Shown here one piece after another: positions 1 through 8,212 of a stretch of DNA of 64,000 bases. The translations under genes and the position numbers were made by a program. Within the stretch, counting starts at the first letter, position 1; the number at the start of each line of letters is the position of its first letter. The stretch spans positions 100,399 through 164,398 of the forward strand of contig DASVDR010000010.1 in assembly GCA_036381015.1 (NCBI GenBank), given 5' to 3'. The DNA comes from Gammaproteobacteria bacterium (GTDB taxonomy: Bacteria > Pseudomonadota > Gammaproteobacteria > Steroidobacterales > Rariloculaceae). Under the pieces are notes generated by a model. The model searched no databases. It saw nothing but the letters and a program-made list of their open reading frames with translations, and was not told the DNA's origin.

Positions 1-146
1 TTGACGTCCATTCGCCCGCAGCGCGCGAGCAGGTCGCCCATCGCCTCGGCATCGACGCCGCGAAACAAGGCGATGCTGTTCAAGAGCGAGCGCTTGAAGT
101 CGGAGTCGACCCCCTGCGCCAGCGAATCGATGCTGACGGTATTCAT
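1..146 (-). CDS. Cyclic-nucleotide-binding-domain protein, N-terminal part (cut by window edge)
   Basis: Reading leftward from an ATG at 146, 48 complete codons are present before the edge. The peptide begins MNTVSIDSLAQGVDSDFK and continues with LLNSIALFRGVDAEAMGDL, the helix that opens the cNMP-binding fold of Crp/Fnr-like and related sensor proteins (compare the usual L-x-x-I-P-L-F-x-G-L pattern). The rest of the sensor fold and any effector domain are outside the window, so it could be a transcription factor, a channel or a stand-alone sensor. It points away from its neighbour queG by strand order (queG ends 148 bp upstream on the same strand). The family call is by pattern only. Confidence 0.6.
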   Translation of the reverse strand, partial: MNTVSIDSLAQGVDSDFKRSLLNSIALFRGVDAEAMGDLLARCGRMDV

Positions 147-247
147 CGGCCTCGGGGCATCCCTACGGCCGATCGTACTGAAGGCTCGGGCGGCCGAGCG
201 TGACGCAGTTGGCACTCCCCCTCCAGTTGGACGCTCAACCCGGCACG

Positions 248-317
248 GCGCCGCTCGACGCGGGAAGGCGCCGCTCGACGCGGGAAGGCGCCGCTCAACG
301 CGGGAAGGTGCCGCTCG
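248..317. repeat. 20-bp tandem repeat, about 3.5 copies, over the queG stop codon
   Basis: Three units of GCGCCGCTCGACGCGGGAAG start at 248, 268 and 288 (the third has one G-to-A change) and a half unit follows at 308. The G-to-A change at 298 falls next to the TGA (295-297, minus strand) that ends queG. The last residues of QueG and its stop are therefore set by the repeat. Confidence 0.85.
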
Positions 318-1398
318 CCGTCGGCTGCGCAGCGCGCTGCCGCTCGAGCGCCCACGCGACGTGCTCGCGCACGATCGGCGATCGGTCGTGGCGGCGTGCG
401 TCGAGCGCCGCGACGATCCGCGGATCGGGCGGCGCATTGCCGAGCGCGACGGCGATGTTCCGCAGCCAGCCTTCGTAGCCGGCGCGGCGGATCGCGCTGC
501 CTTCGGTCCGCTTCGACCACTCTTCCTCGGTCCACGCGAAAAGCTCGACGAGGTCGGCCGAGTCGAGGCCGTGCCGCGGTGCGAAATCCGCGAGCGCCGC
601 GGGCTTCGCGAACTTGTTCCACGGACAGAAGAGCTGGCAGTCGTCGCAGCCGAAGATGCGGTTGCCGATCGCCGGGCGCAGCGTCTCGGGGATAGGCCCG
701 CGCAGCTCGATCGTGAGGTACGAGATGCAGCGGCGGGCGTCGAGCTCGTACGGCGCGACGATCGCTCCGGTAGGGCACACGTCGAGACACGCGGTGCAGC
801 TGCCGCAGTGGGCCGTCACCGGCGCGTCGACCGGCAGCGGCAGGTCCGTGAAGATCTCGCCCAAGAAGAACCACGAGCCCGCGTCGCGGTCGAGCAGGTT
901 CGTATGCTTGCCTATCCATCCGAGGCCCGCGTTCCGCGCGAGCGCCTTCTCGAGGACCGGCGCGCTGTCGGTAAAGACCCGGTAGCCGAACGGACCGATT
1001 TGCTCCTCGATCGACGCGGCGAGGCGCTGCAGCCGTCTCCGGAGCACCTTGTGGTAGTCGCGGCCGAGCGCGTACCGCGAGATGTAGGCGCGGCGGGGAT
1101 CGCCGAGCGTTTCCTTCGCGTCCGCGGCTTGCGCCGGCCAGTAGTCCATGCGCGCGGAGATGACTCGGACCGTGCCCGGCACGAGCTCGGCAGGCCGCGA
1201 TCGCTTTCGCCCGTGCCGTGCCATGTAGTCGAGCGCGCCGTGCCGGCCGAGCGCGAGCCAGCGCTCGAGGCGGGCCTCGTCCTCGCGCAGATCGATGCCC
1301 GCGATTCCGATCTTGCCGAAGCCGAGCGCCGCGGCACGCGCGCGAATCTCGGCCGCGAGATCGTTCAAGGCTTGCGGGCTCGGCGCTGTCGGGGTCAT
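295..1398 (-). CDS. queG: Epoxyqueuosine reductase QueG
   Basis: Cytoplasmic Fe-S and cobalamin enzyme that reduces epoxyqueuosine to queuosine in tRNA, the last step of queuosine synthesis. The product is 367 aa, normal for the family. The N-terminal half has the conserved RAYISRYALGRDYHKVLR stretch; the ferredoxin part shows Cys198, 201, 204 and 208 (CGSCTACLDVCPTGA) and Cys224, 251, 254 and 258 (CDDCQLFCPWN), enough for two [4Fe-4S] clusters. A HEAT-like tail (VREHVAWAL) follows. ATG 1398 is chosen because the QueG fold begins just after it; the frame stays open far upstream without homology. It is divergent from nnrD. The stop lies in a 20-bp tandem repeat. Confidence 0.93.
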   Translation of the reverse strand: MTPTAPSPQALNDLAAEIRARAAALGFGKIGIAGIDLREDEARLERWLALGRHGALDYMARHGRKRSRPAELVPGTVRVISARMDYWPAQAADAKETLGDPRRAYISRYALGRDYHKVLRRRLQRLAASIEEQIGPFGYRVFTDSAPVLEKALARNAGLGWIGKHTNLLDRDAGSWFFLGEIFTDLPLPVDAPVTAHCGSCTACLDVCPTGAIVAPYELDARRCISYLTIELRGPIPETLRPAIGNRIFGCDDCQLFCPWNKFAKPAALADFAPRHGLDSADLVELFAWTEEEWSKRTEGSAIRRAGYEGWLRNIAVALGNAPPDPRIVAALDARRHDRSPIVREHVAWALERQRAAQPTASGTFPR

Positions 1399-1446
1399 GC
1401 GGATTCGGTGCGGTCGTGGCGGGGAAGGGCGCACCACCGGGCTCAG

Positions 1447-1452
1447 TATAAT
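1447..1452 (+). promoter_or_regulatory. Consensus -10 (TATAAT) placed for a leaderless nnrD transcript
   Basis: A perfect TATAAT ends 6 bp before the nnrD ATG at 1459, so transcription would begin at or next to the start codon. No Shine-Dalgarno sequence precedes the ATG. No good -35 hexamer is visible at the usual distance. mutL has the same arrangement (TACAAT 5017-5022, GTG 5029). Confidence 0.45.
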
Positions 1453-1458
1453 GATTCG

Positions 1459-3108
1459 ATGGTGCGCCTCCGCGACAACTTGCCGCGAGCCGTCTATACG
1501 GCGGCGCAGGTTCGAGAGATCGACCGGATCGCGATCGAGGAGCGCGGAATCGCGGGCTACGACCTGATGTGCCGCGCCGGCCACGCGGCGCTCGCGGTGC
1601 TGAAGGCGCGCTGGCCGGACGCGCACAAGATCGCCGTGTACTGCGGCGCGGGCAACAACGCCGGCGACGGGTACGTGCTCGCGCGGCTCGCCCGTGCGGC
1701 CGGAATGTCCGTGCGCCTCGAGGCCGCGGTGCCGCCGGTGCAGTTGCGCGGCGACGCGCGTCTCGCTTGGGAAGATTGCCGGGACGCGGGCGTCGCGGCC
1801 GAGCCGCTCGAGCCGGCCGATCCGGGCGGGGCGCATTTCGTGCCCGACGTGATCGTCGACGCGTTGCTCGGCACCGGCCTCTCGCGTCCGCTCGAAGGCG
1901 CGTTCGCCGCGGCCGTGCGGCACCTCAACGCGTCGGGCGCGCCGGTTCTCGCGCTCGACGTTCCGTCCGGGCTCGACGCCGATACGGGAAAGGCGCTCGG
2001 AGATGCGGTGCGCGCCGCGGCGACCGTCACGTTCGTCGCGCTGAAGCAAGGGCTCTTTCTCGGCGATGCGCCCGATTATCGCGGCGCGCTCGAGTTCGCG
2101 GATTTGATGATTCCGCCGGACGTCGCGCACGGGCTCGAGCCCGTCTTCGAGCGTCTCCACCCGAGCTCGCTGCGAGCCGCGCTGCCGCCGCGGCCGCGCT
2201 CGTCGCACAAAGGGTCGAACGGACGCGTGCTCCTCGTCGGCGGCGCGCCGGGGATGTCCGGCGCGATCCGCCTCGCGGCGGAAGCGGCGCTTCGTGTCGG
2301 CGCCGGTCTCGTTCACGTCGCGACGCATCGCGACAGCGTGCCGGTCGTCATGGCGGGCCGCCCCGAGCTGATGTGCCGCGCGGTCGACGGCGCGAGCGAT
2401 CTCGATCCGCTGCTCGAGACGGCCGACGCCGTCGTGCTCGGCCCCGGTCTCGGGCGCTCGGACTGGGGACGTGCATTGTGGCGCCGGGTCCTCGACGCGC
2501 CTCAGCCGCTCGTCGTCGACGCCGACGGCCTGAACCTTCTCGCGGAGCGTCCGTACGCTCGCGGCAACTGGATCCTCACGCCGCACCCCGGCGAGGCGGG
2601 ACGGCTGCTCGGCTGCGGAACCGGCGCCGTGCAGGACGATCGCCTCGCGGCCGTGCGGTCGCTCGCGTGCCGCTACCGCGCCGTCGCCGTGTTGAAGGGC
2701 GCATGCTCGCTCGTCGGCGTGCTCTGCGAGGACGGCTCCGTGGCCGCGCCCTTCGGGGAGGACGCGCGCACGGCGCCTCGGGGCAATCACGTCGGCGCCG
2801 CGCCGTCGGGCGAAGATGCCGGCGCTGCGCCGTCACGCGACGGCGGCACCGCGGCGTCGGGCGAGGACGCCGTCGCGGTCTCCGTCTGCGACTACGGCAA
2901 TCCCGGCCTCGCGACCGGCGGCACGGGCGACGTGCTCGCGGGCGTGCTCGGCGGGCTGCTCGTGCAGACCCGTGACCTTGCGCTCGCTGCCCGCACCGGC
3001 GTGCTCCTCCATGCGCTCGCCGGTGACGACGCCGCCGCCGACGGCGAGCGCGGAACGGCGGCGAGCGATCTGATGCCCGCGCTACGCCGATGGGCGAATC
3101 CGGTCTGA
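1459..3108 (+). CDS. nnrD: Bifunctional NAD(P)H-hydrate epimerase / ADP-dependent dehydratase
   Basis: Repairs hydrated NADH and NADPH. An N-terminal YjeF epimerase domain (about residues 15-220; AVYCGAGNNAGDGYVLARL) is fused to a C-terminal ribokinase-like dehydratase (about 240-545; VVLGPGLGRS, VVDADGLNLL, TPHPGEAGRLL, NPGLATGGTGDVLAG). At 549 aa it is a little longer than typical because a Gly/Ala/Pro/Ser-rich insert of about 40 residues sits at 430-471 (roughly 2746-2872), just before the conserved GNPG/TGGTGD segment. ATG 1459 is chosen from homology and a TATAAT at 1447-1452. It overlaps tsaE by 19 bp, the usual gammaproteobacterial order. Confidence 0.93.
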   Translation: MVRLRDNLPRAVYTAAQVREIDRIAIEERGIAGYDLMCRAGHAALAVLKARWPDAHKIAVYCGAGNNAGDGYVLARLARAAGMSVRLEAAVPPVQLRGDARLAWEDCRDAGVAAEPLEPADPGGAHFVPDVIVDALLGTGLSRPLEGAFAAAVRHLNASGAPVLALDVPSGLDADTGKALGDAVRAAATVTFVALKQGLFLGDAPDYRGALEFADLMIPPDVAHGLEPVFERLHPSSLRAALPPRPRSSHKGSNGRVLLVGGAPGMSGAIRLAAEAALRVGAGLVHVATHRDSVPVVMAGRPELMCRAVDGASDLDPLLETADAVVLGPGLGRSDWGRALWRRVLDAPQPLVVDADGLNLLAERPYARGNWILTPHPGEAGRLLGCGTGAVQDDRLAAVRSLACRYRAVAVLKGACSLVGVLCEDGSVAAPFGEDARTAPRGNHVGAAPSGEDAGAAPSRDGGTAASGEDAVAVSVCDYGNPGLATGGTGDVLAGVLGGLLVQTRDLALAARTGVLLHALAGDDAAADGERGTAASDLMPALRRWANPV

Positions 3109-3581
3109 CGCGGCTGTTCAGCTCCCAGGAGGCGTTCGAGGCAGCTGCCGGCGAGACCGCGAGGCGTTGGGCCGCGCGCGAGCCGGGCTCGCTGCTCGTC
3201 GCGCTGCACGGCGATCTCGGCAGCGGCAAGACCACGTGGGTGCGCGCGATGCTTCGGGGGCTCGGCTATTCCGGGCGCGTGCCGTCACCGACCTATACGC
3301 TCGTGGAGCAGTACGCGCTCGAGCGGCTCAAGATCGTGCACCTGGATCTTTATCGGCTCGCCGCGGACGAGGAGCTCGAGAACCTGGGGCTGCGCGACTG
3401 GCTGGATGAGCCGGGCGTATGGCTGCTGGTCGAGTGGCCGGAGCGTGCGGCGTCGATCGAGACGCTCGCCGACCTCGTGCTGCGCTTCGAGATCGTGGAT
3501 CCGGCCTCGCGCCGCGTCACGGCGGCTGCGCGCACGACAAAGGGGGCGGCGGCGGCCCGTGTTGCTGATCTCGATTCTTAA
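3090..3581 (+). CDS. tsaE: tRNA threonylcarbamoyladenosine biosynthesis ATPase TsaE
   Basis: ATPase partner of TsaBD in making t6A37 of ANN-decoding tRNAs. The 163-aa product has the Walker A motif GDLGSGKTT at residues 41-49, the SPTYTLVEQY segment and the HLDLYRL and EWPE motifs of the family. A Lys/Ala-rich tail of about 20 residues follows the fold. The start overlaps the end of nnrD, suggesting coupled translation. Confidence 0.94.
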   Translation: MGESGLTRLFSSQEAFEAAAGETARRWAAREPGSLLVALHGDLGSGKTTWVRAMLRGLGYSGRVPSPTYTLVEQYALERLKIVHLDLYRLAADEELENLGLRDWLDEPGVWLLVEWPERAASIETLADLVLRFEIVDPASRRVTAAARTTKGAAAARVADLDS

Positions 3582-3608
3582 GTAGGTTTGCTAATGCTCT
3601 AATTCAGC

Positions 3609-3637
3609 TTGCAAAACGACTCAAAAGCCGATAGAAA
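3609..3637 (+). promoter_or_regulatory. Sigma-70 type promoter upstream of amiC
   Basis: TTGCAA (3609-3614), 17-bp spacer, TAGAAA (3632-3637), in a clearly AT-rich 100-bp gap between tsaE and amiC. It would give a leader of about 40 nt and separate amiC-mutL-miaA from the nnrD-tsaE transcript. Confidence 0.5.
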
Positions 3638-3682
3638 TAAGAATGACATAACCAAGAACCCGCAGGGAGGGTCGATTCGAGC

Positions 3683-4990
3683 ATGCGCGCGTGGCTGCCG
3701 TACGTGTGGCTCATGGCATGGGTGGGCGTGTCGCTCCCGTGCGCGGCATCCGAAGTGGAGGGCGTCCGCGTTTGGTCGGGGCCCGAGGCCACCCGCGTCG
3801 TGCTGGATCTGTCCTCACCGGCCGATCACCGCATTTTCTCGCTCACGAATCCGCACCGGATCGTGATCGACTTGAAGCACACGTCGCTGCGGCACCCGAT
3901 CCGGCTCGCCGAAGCGAAAGGTTACGTCGCGAACATTCGAACGGGCGAACGTCCCGGCGGCGAGCTGCGCGTCGTTCTCGATCTCACGCAAGCGGTGCGC
4001 CCGAAGAGCTTTCTGCTGCCCCCGGCCGAGCAATACGGCCATCGGCTCGTCATCGATCTCGAGCCTCGCACGGACCGGACCGTCCTGCGCGCTCCGCCGG
4101 CGGCCCCCGGCGGCCGCGACGTCGTCGTCGTGATCGACCCGGGGCACGGCGGCGAGGATCCCGGCGCGACGGGTAGGAACGGAATACGCGAGAAGGACGT
4201 CGTGCTCGCGATCGCGCGCCGTCTGGCCACGGAGCTCGAGCAGCAGCCCGGCGTGAAGCCCGTGCTGACGCGCACGGGTGACTATTACGTGGATCTCAAT
4301 CGGCGCCGCGAGATCGCGCACGAGGTGCAGGCTGACCTCTTCGTGTCGATCCACGCCGACTCCTACCGCAACGCGAGCGCGCGCGGCGCTACGGTGTACG
4401 TGCTGTCGGAGCGGGGCGCGAGCGACGAGGTCGCGCGGCGGTTGGCCGAGCGGGAGAACGCGGCGGACCTCGTGGGCGGTGTGTCTCTCGCCGACAAGGA
4501 TCCGGTGCTGCGGCAGGTCCTGCTCGATCTGTCGCAGAACGCCGCGATCAGCGCGAGCACCGCCGCGGGCGAGCGGCTCATCGACCGCCTCGGTACCGTC
4601 ACCGACATGCGTAAGCGCCAGGTGCAGCGCGCGCGCTTCGTCGTCCTCAAATCCCCGGACATTCCGTCGGTGCTCGTCGAGACCGCCTACATCTCGAATC
4701 CGAAGCAGGAGGCCGCGCTCGACAACGAGAATTATCAGAGTTTGCTCGCGCGCGCGCTCTACGCCGGCATCCTCGACTACTTCCAGACGCACGCGCCGCC
4801 GAACAGCTATCTCGCGCTGAACCCGACCGAGCGCGTCGTGCTGCCGGTGCAGCACGTCATCACCCGCGGCGACACGTTGTCGGGCATCGCCGAGCGCTAC
4901 AACGTGAGCCTTCCCGCGCTGAAGCGCTCGAATAGCCTGAAATCCGACGTCATTCGCGTCGGCCAGGTGCTCACGATCCCGCAGGGCTGA
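3683..4990 (+). CDS. amiC: N-acetylmuramoyl-L-alanine amidase (AmiB/AmiC type)
   Basis: Periplasmic zinc amidase that cleaves septal peptidoglycan during daughter-cell separation. 435 aa: a Sec signal peptide (about 1-23, ending CAASE), an AMIN septum-targeting domain (about 25-125), an Amidase_3 domain (about 148-365) with zinc and catalytic residues in DPGHGGEDPGA, GIREKDV, LFVSIHAD and VLVETAYISN, and a C-terminal LysM repeat (about 388-433, RGDTLSGIAERYNVS). Gammaproteobacterial amidases at this locus often carry LysM. It precedes mutL by 38 bp. Confidence 0.92.
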   Translation: MRAWLPYVWLMAWVGVSLPCAASEVEGVRVWSGPEATRVVLDLSSPADHRIFSLTNPHRIVIDLKHTSLRHPIRLAEAKGYVANIRTGERPGGELRVVLDLTQAVRPKSFLLPPAEQYGHRLVIDLEPRTDRTVLRAPPAAPGGRDVVVVIDPGHGGEDPGATGRNGIREKDVVLAIARRLATELEQQPGVKPVLTRTGDYYVDLNRRREIAHEVQADLFVSIHADSYRNASARGATVYVLSERGASDEVARRLAERENAADLVGGVSLADKDPVLRQVLLDLSQNAAISASTAAGERLIDRLGTVTDMRKRQVQRARFVVLKSPDIPSVLVETAYISNPKQEAALDNENYQSLLARALYAGILDYFQTHAPPNSYLALNPTERVVLPVQHVITRGDTLSGIAERYNVSLPALKRSNSLKSDVIRVGQVLTIPQG

Positions 4991-5028
4991 CCGTTCATGT
5001 CCGGCGGCCGCGGGCCTACAATGCCCGC

Positions 5029-6828
5029 GTGGCCATCCGGGTTCTGCCTCCCCAGCTGATCGATCAGATTGCCGCCGGCGAGGTCGTCGAGCGGCCGGCG
5101 TCCGTCGTCAAGGAGCTCGTCGAGAACGCGCTCGATGCCGGCGCGCGCCGCATCGAGATCGAGGTCGAGGCGGGCGGCAGCCGGGCGATCCGGATCACTG
5201 ACGACGGCTGCGGCATCGCGCCGGAGGAGCTGCCCCTCGCGCTGTCGAGGCACGCGACGAGCAAGATCGCGAGCCTCGACGATCTCGAGGCGCTGCGATC
5301 GATGGGGTTCCGCGGCGAAGCGCTGCCGAGCATCGCGTCGGTGTCGCGCCTCGTGCTCACGTCCCGGTGCCCCGGTCACGAGAGCGCGTTCCGGATCGCG
5401 GCGGAAGGCGGCGAGATCGGCGCCGCGCGTCCCGCCCCGCACTCGCGCGGCACCACGGTCGAGGTCCGCGACCTCTTCTACAACACGCCCGCGCGGCGCA
5501 AGTTCTTGCGCGCGGAGCGTACCGAAGCCGCTCACATCGATGCCGTCGTGAAGAGCCTCGCGCTCGCGCGCTTCGACGTGGAGTTTCGCCTCAAGCACGA
5601 GCGCAAGACGTCGCTGCATCTGCCGCCCGCCGTCGACCGCGCCGGAGAGGAGGCGCGGATCGCGCAGCTCTGCGGCGCGGCGTTCCTCGAGCACGCGCGG
5701 TACGTCGAGCGCGAGATCGAAGGGCTCGCGTTCCGCGGATGGCTCGCCGCGCCGGAGTTTTCCCGCAGCCAACCCGACATGCAGTACACGTACGTGAACG
5801 GCCGCTATGTTCGGGACAAGCTCCTGCGTCATGCCGCGCGGCTCGGCTATCAGGACGTCCTCTATCAGTCGCGCCAGCCGGCCTTCGTCGCGTTCCTGAC
5901 CCTCGATCCGCGCCGCGTCGACGTGAACGCTCATCCGGCGAAGCTCGAGATCCGCTTTCGTGACTCGCGCCTGGTCCACGACTTCGTCTTCAGGACGATC
6001 GAGGCCGCGCTCGCGCGCCGGCTCGACGGCGACGAAGCCGACCTCGCCTCGATGCCGGCCGCGCCCGTACCGTACTCGCCGCCGGCCGCCTACGGCTCCG
6101 GGCGCGGCCGGCAGAACGGACTCGACTTCGCGCACCACGACGCGCACGCCGTCCGCGACCGGGTCGCGCTCTACGAGCGGCTCCACTCGCGCTCGGCGCC
6201 CGCGGTCGCGGAATCCGCGGCCGCGGAGTCCGCGGGCCCGGACACCCCGCCGCTCGGCTATGCGCTCGCGCAGCTCTCCGGCATCTACGTGCTCGCCGAG
6301 AGCCGCGACGGGCTGATCATCGTCGACATGCACGCCGCGCACGAGCGGATCACGTACGAGCGTCTCAAGCAGTCGTTCGCAGAAGCGCGGTTGCAGTCGC
6401 AGCCGCTGCTCGTGCCGGTCGACGTGAAGCTCGCATCGCGCGAGGCGGACATCGCCGAGGCGCACGAGGGGGAGCTCGCGCGCCTCGGCTTCGAGATCAC
6501 GCGGCGCGGCCCGGAAGACGTGCAGGTCCGAGCGGTCCCGCTGCTTCTCGAGAACGCCGACGTCCCAGCGCTGCTGCGCGACGTGCTGAGCGACCTCGCC
6601 GAGCACGGCGGCTCGGACCGAGTGGAATCGCGCGTCGACGAGCTGCTTGCGACGATGGCTTGCCACGCGTCGGTCCGGGCGAACCGGAAGCTCGATCTCG
6701 AGGAGATGAACGCGCTGCTCAGGCAGATGGAGCGCACCGAGCGAAGCGACCACTGCAATCACGGCCGTCCGACCTGGACGCGGATCACCTTGTCGGAGCT
6801 CGACCGGCTGTTCCTGCGGGGCAGGTAG
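5029..6828 (+). CDS. mutL: DNA mismatch repair protein MutL, endonuclease-type
   Basis: Mismatch-repair ATPase. 599 aa: N-terminal GHKL ATPase with ENALDAGA, DDGCGI and GFRGEAL, then a linker (about 340-400) and a C-terminal dimerization domain. The C-terminal domain carries DMHAAHERITYE, matching the MutL endonuclease motif DQHA(x)2E(x)4E with Gln replaced by Met, plus ACHASVR and CNHGRP, which are the other metal-site motifs. This suggests the nicking, MutH-independent type rather than the E. coli type. GTG 5029 is preceded by TACAAT (5017-5022) and no ribosome site, so a leaderless message is possible. It ends 5 bp before miaA. Confidence 0.95.
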   Translation: MAIRVLPPQLIDQIAAGEVVERPASVVKELVENALDAGARRIEIEVEAGGSRAIRITDDGCGIAPEELPLALSRHATSKIASLDDLEALRSMGFRGEALPSIASVSRLVLTSRCPGHESAFRIAAEGGEIGAARPAPHSRGTTVEVRDLFYNTPARRKFLRAERTEAAHIDAVVKSLALARFDVEFRLKHERKTSLHLPPAVDRAGEEARIAQLCGAAFLEHARYVEREIEGLAFRGWLAAPEFSRSQPDMQYTYVNGRYVRDKLLRHAARLGYQDVLYQSRQPAFVAFLTLDPRRVDVNAHPAKLEIRFRDSRLVHDFVFRTIEAALARRLDGDEADLASMPAAPVPYSPPAAYGSGRGRQNGLDFAHHDAHAVRDRVALYERLHSRSAPAVAESAAAESAGPDTPPLGYALAQLSGIYVLAESRDGLIIVDMHAAHERITYERLKQSFAEARLQSQPLLVPVDVKLASREADIAEAHEGELARLGFEITRRGPEDVQVRAVPLLLENADVPALLRDVLSDLAEHGGSDRVESRVDELLATMACHASVRANRKLDLEEMNALLRQMERTERSDHCNHGRPTWTRITLSELDRLFLRGR

Positions 6829-6833
6829 CGACG

Positions 6834-7787
6834 GTGCCGGGAAAGACCGTCCCCCTTCGCGCGGTCTGCCTCACCGGGCCGACCGCCTGCGGCAAGACCG
6901 ACCTGGCGCTCGAGCTCGCCGGCGCGCTGCCGCTCGAGATCGTCAGCGTCGACTCGGCGATGGTGTACCGGGGCATGGACATCGGCACCGCGAAGCCGAG
7001 CGCACAGGTTCGCGCCGCGGTGCCCCACCACCTGATCGACATCGTCGATCCGGCGGAAGCCTACTCAGCCGGCCGATTTCTCCGGGACGCGGTTGCGACG
7101 ATCGAGGACATCGCGGCCCGCGGCAGGCTGCCGCTTCTCGTCGGGGGAACGCTGCTCTATCTCCGGGCGCTACGGCGTGGGCTCGCGCCGTTGCCCCCGG
7201 CGGATCCCGAGATCCGGGCGGCGCTGAACGAGGAGGCCGCGCGGGACGGCTGGCCGGCGCTTCACGCCCGGCTCGCGCGCGCCGACCCGGAGGCCGCGGC
7301 GCGGATCGCCCCGTCGGACCGTCAGAGGATCCAGCGGGCGCTCGAGGTCTATACGTTGACCGGGCGGCCGCTGAGCGACCTCCAACGCCGCGCGCGCGCA
7401 GCGCCGCCGCGCGCCGAGCTCACGACGATCGCGCTGCTGCCGGGCGACCGCCGTCTGCTGGCGGAGAAGATTGAACGACGGTTCGACGCGATGGTCGAAG
7501 CAGGTTTGGTGGGAGAAGTCGAGACCTTGCGGGCACGGGGCGACCTCAATGCCGACATGCCTTCCATGCGCGCCGTGGGCTACCGCCAGATGTGGAGCTA
7601 CCTCGCGAATCGGTATGATTGGGGGGTAGCGCGGGCGAAGGCGATTGCCGCGACCCGGCAGCTGGCGAAACGTCAGATGACCTGGCTGCGGTCGGAGGCG
7701 GGCATCTGTACGTACGACGCCTTTTCGCCGGGATTGCCTGAAAAATTGCTCGAGCGCGTGCGCTCGGAGCTCGAACGGTGGGCCTGA
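6834..7787 (+). CDS. miaA: tRNA dimethylallyltransferase MiaA
   Basis: Transfers a dimethylallyl group to A37 of tRNAs that read UNN codons. The 317-aa product begins at GTG 6834, five bases after the mutL stop. It shows the P-loop GPTACGKT, the substrate motif VSVDSAMVYRGMDIGTAKP, GTLLYLRAL, RRFDAMVEAGLVGEV and AVGYRQ. The frame is open far upstream inside mutL, but homology starts only here. It normally precedes hfq, as it does here. Confidence 0.95.
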   Translation: MPGKTVPLRAVCLTGPTACGKTDLALELAGALPLEIVSVDSAMVYRGMDIGTAKPSAQVRAAVPHHLIDIVDPAEAYSAGRFLRDAVATIEDIAARGRLPLLVGGTLLYLRALRRGLAPLPPADPEIRAALNEEAARDGWPALHARLARADPEAAARIAPSDRQRIQRALEVYTLTGRPLSDLQRRARAAPPRAELTTIALLPGDRRLLAEKIERRFDAMVEAGLVGEVETLRARGDLNADMPSMRAVGYRQMWSYLANRYDWGVARAKAIAATRQLAKRQMTWLRSEAGICTYDAFSPGLPEKLLERVRSELERWA

Positions 7788-7940
7788 CGGGAACCCGGCT
7801 GTGTTAAGATTCGGGATCCGTGGGACTAGCTTTTTTCTTCCGCAAGTGGGACCAAGCGGAACGGGATCTCGGAAAGCGCGTTTACGTGCGGGTCAAACTC
7901 GGACCTGATCTCGACAACCCTAACAATAAAGGAAACGTCC

Positions 7941-8183
7941 ATGCCGAAAGGTCAGTCTTTGCAAGATCCGTTTCTAAACGCGTTACGCAAGGAGAAAGTT
8001 CCAGTCTCCATCTATCTAGTGAACGGCATCAAGCTTCAGGGCCAGATCGACTCGTTCGACCAGTTCGTCGTGCTGCTCCGCAACTCCGTGAGCCAAATGG
8101 TGTACAAGCACGCGATCTCCACGGTCGTTCCGGCGCGCAACATTCGGTTGCCCGCCGCGGACAACGATGACTCGGACGATTAA
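7941..8183 (+). CDS. hfq: RNA chaperone Hfq
   Basis: Sm-like hexameric RNA chaperone that pairs small RNAs with mRNAs. 80 aa: Sm1 ([16 protein letters not shown]) and Sm2 ([10 protein letters not shown]) are intact, with a short acidic tail (DNDDSDD) instead of the long E. coli tail. A ribosome site (AATAAAGGAAACG) precedes ATG 7941. The 150-bp gap from miaA probably holds its own promoter. Confidence 0.97.
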   Translation: MPKGQSLQDPFLNALRKEKVPVSIYLVNGIKLQGQIDSFDQFVVLLRNSVSQMVYKHAISTVVPARNIRLPAADNDDSDD

Positions 8184-8212
8184 CCGCCGAAAATCCCGGC
8201 AGGGAGCGCCGA

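Noticed and set aside
1-1458. N-terminal extension of nnrD back to position 1
   Set aside because: The frame is open but runs antisense through queG and the cNMP gene and has no homology; the family start is at 1459.
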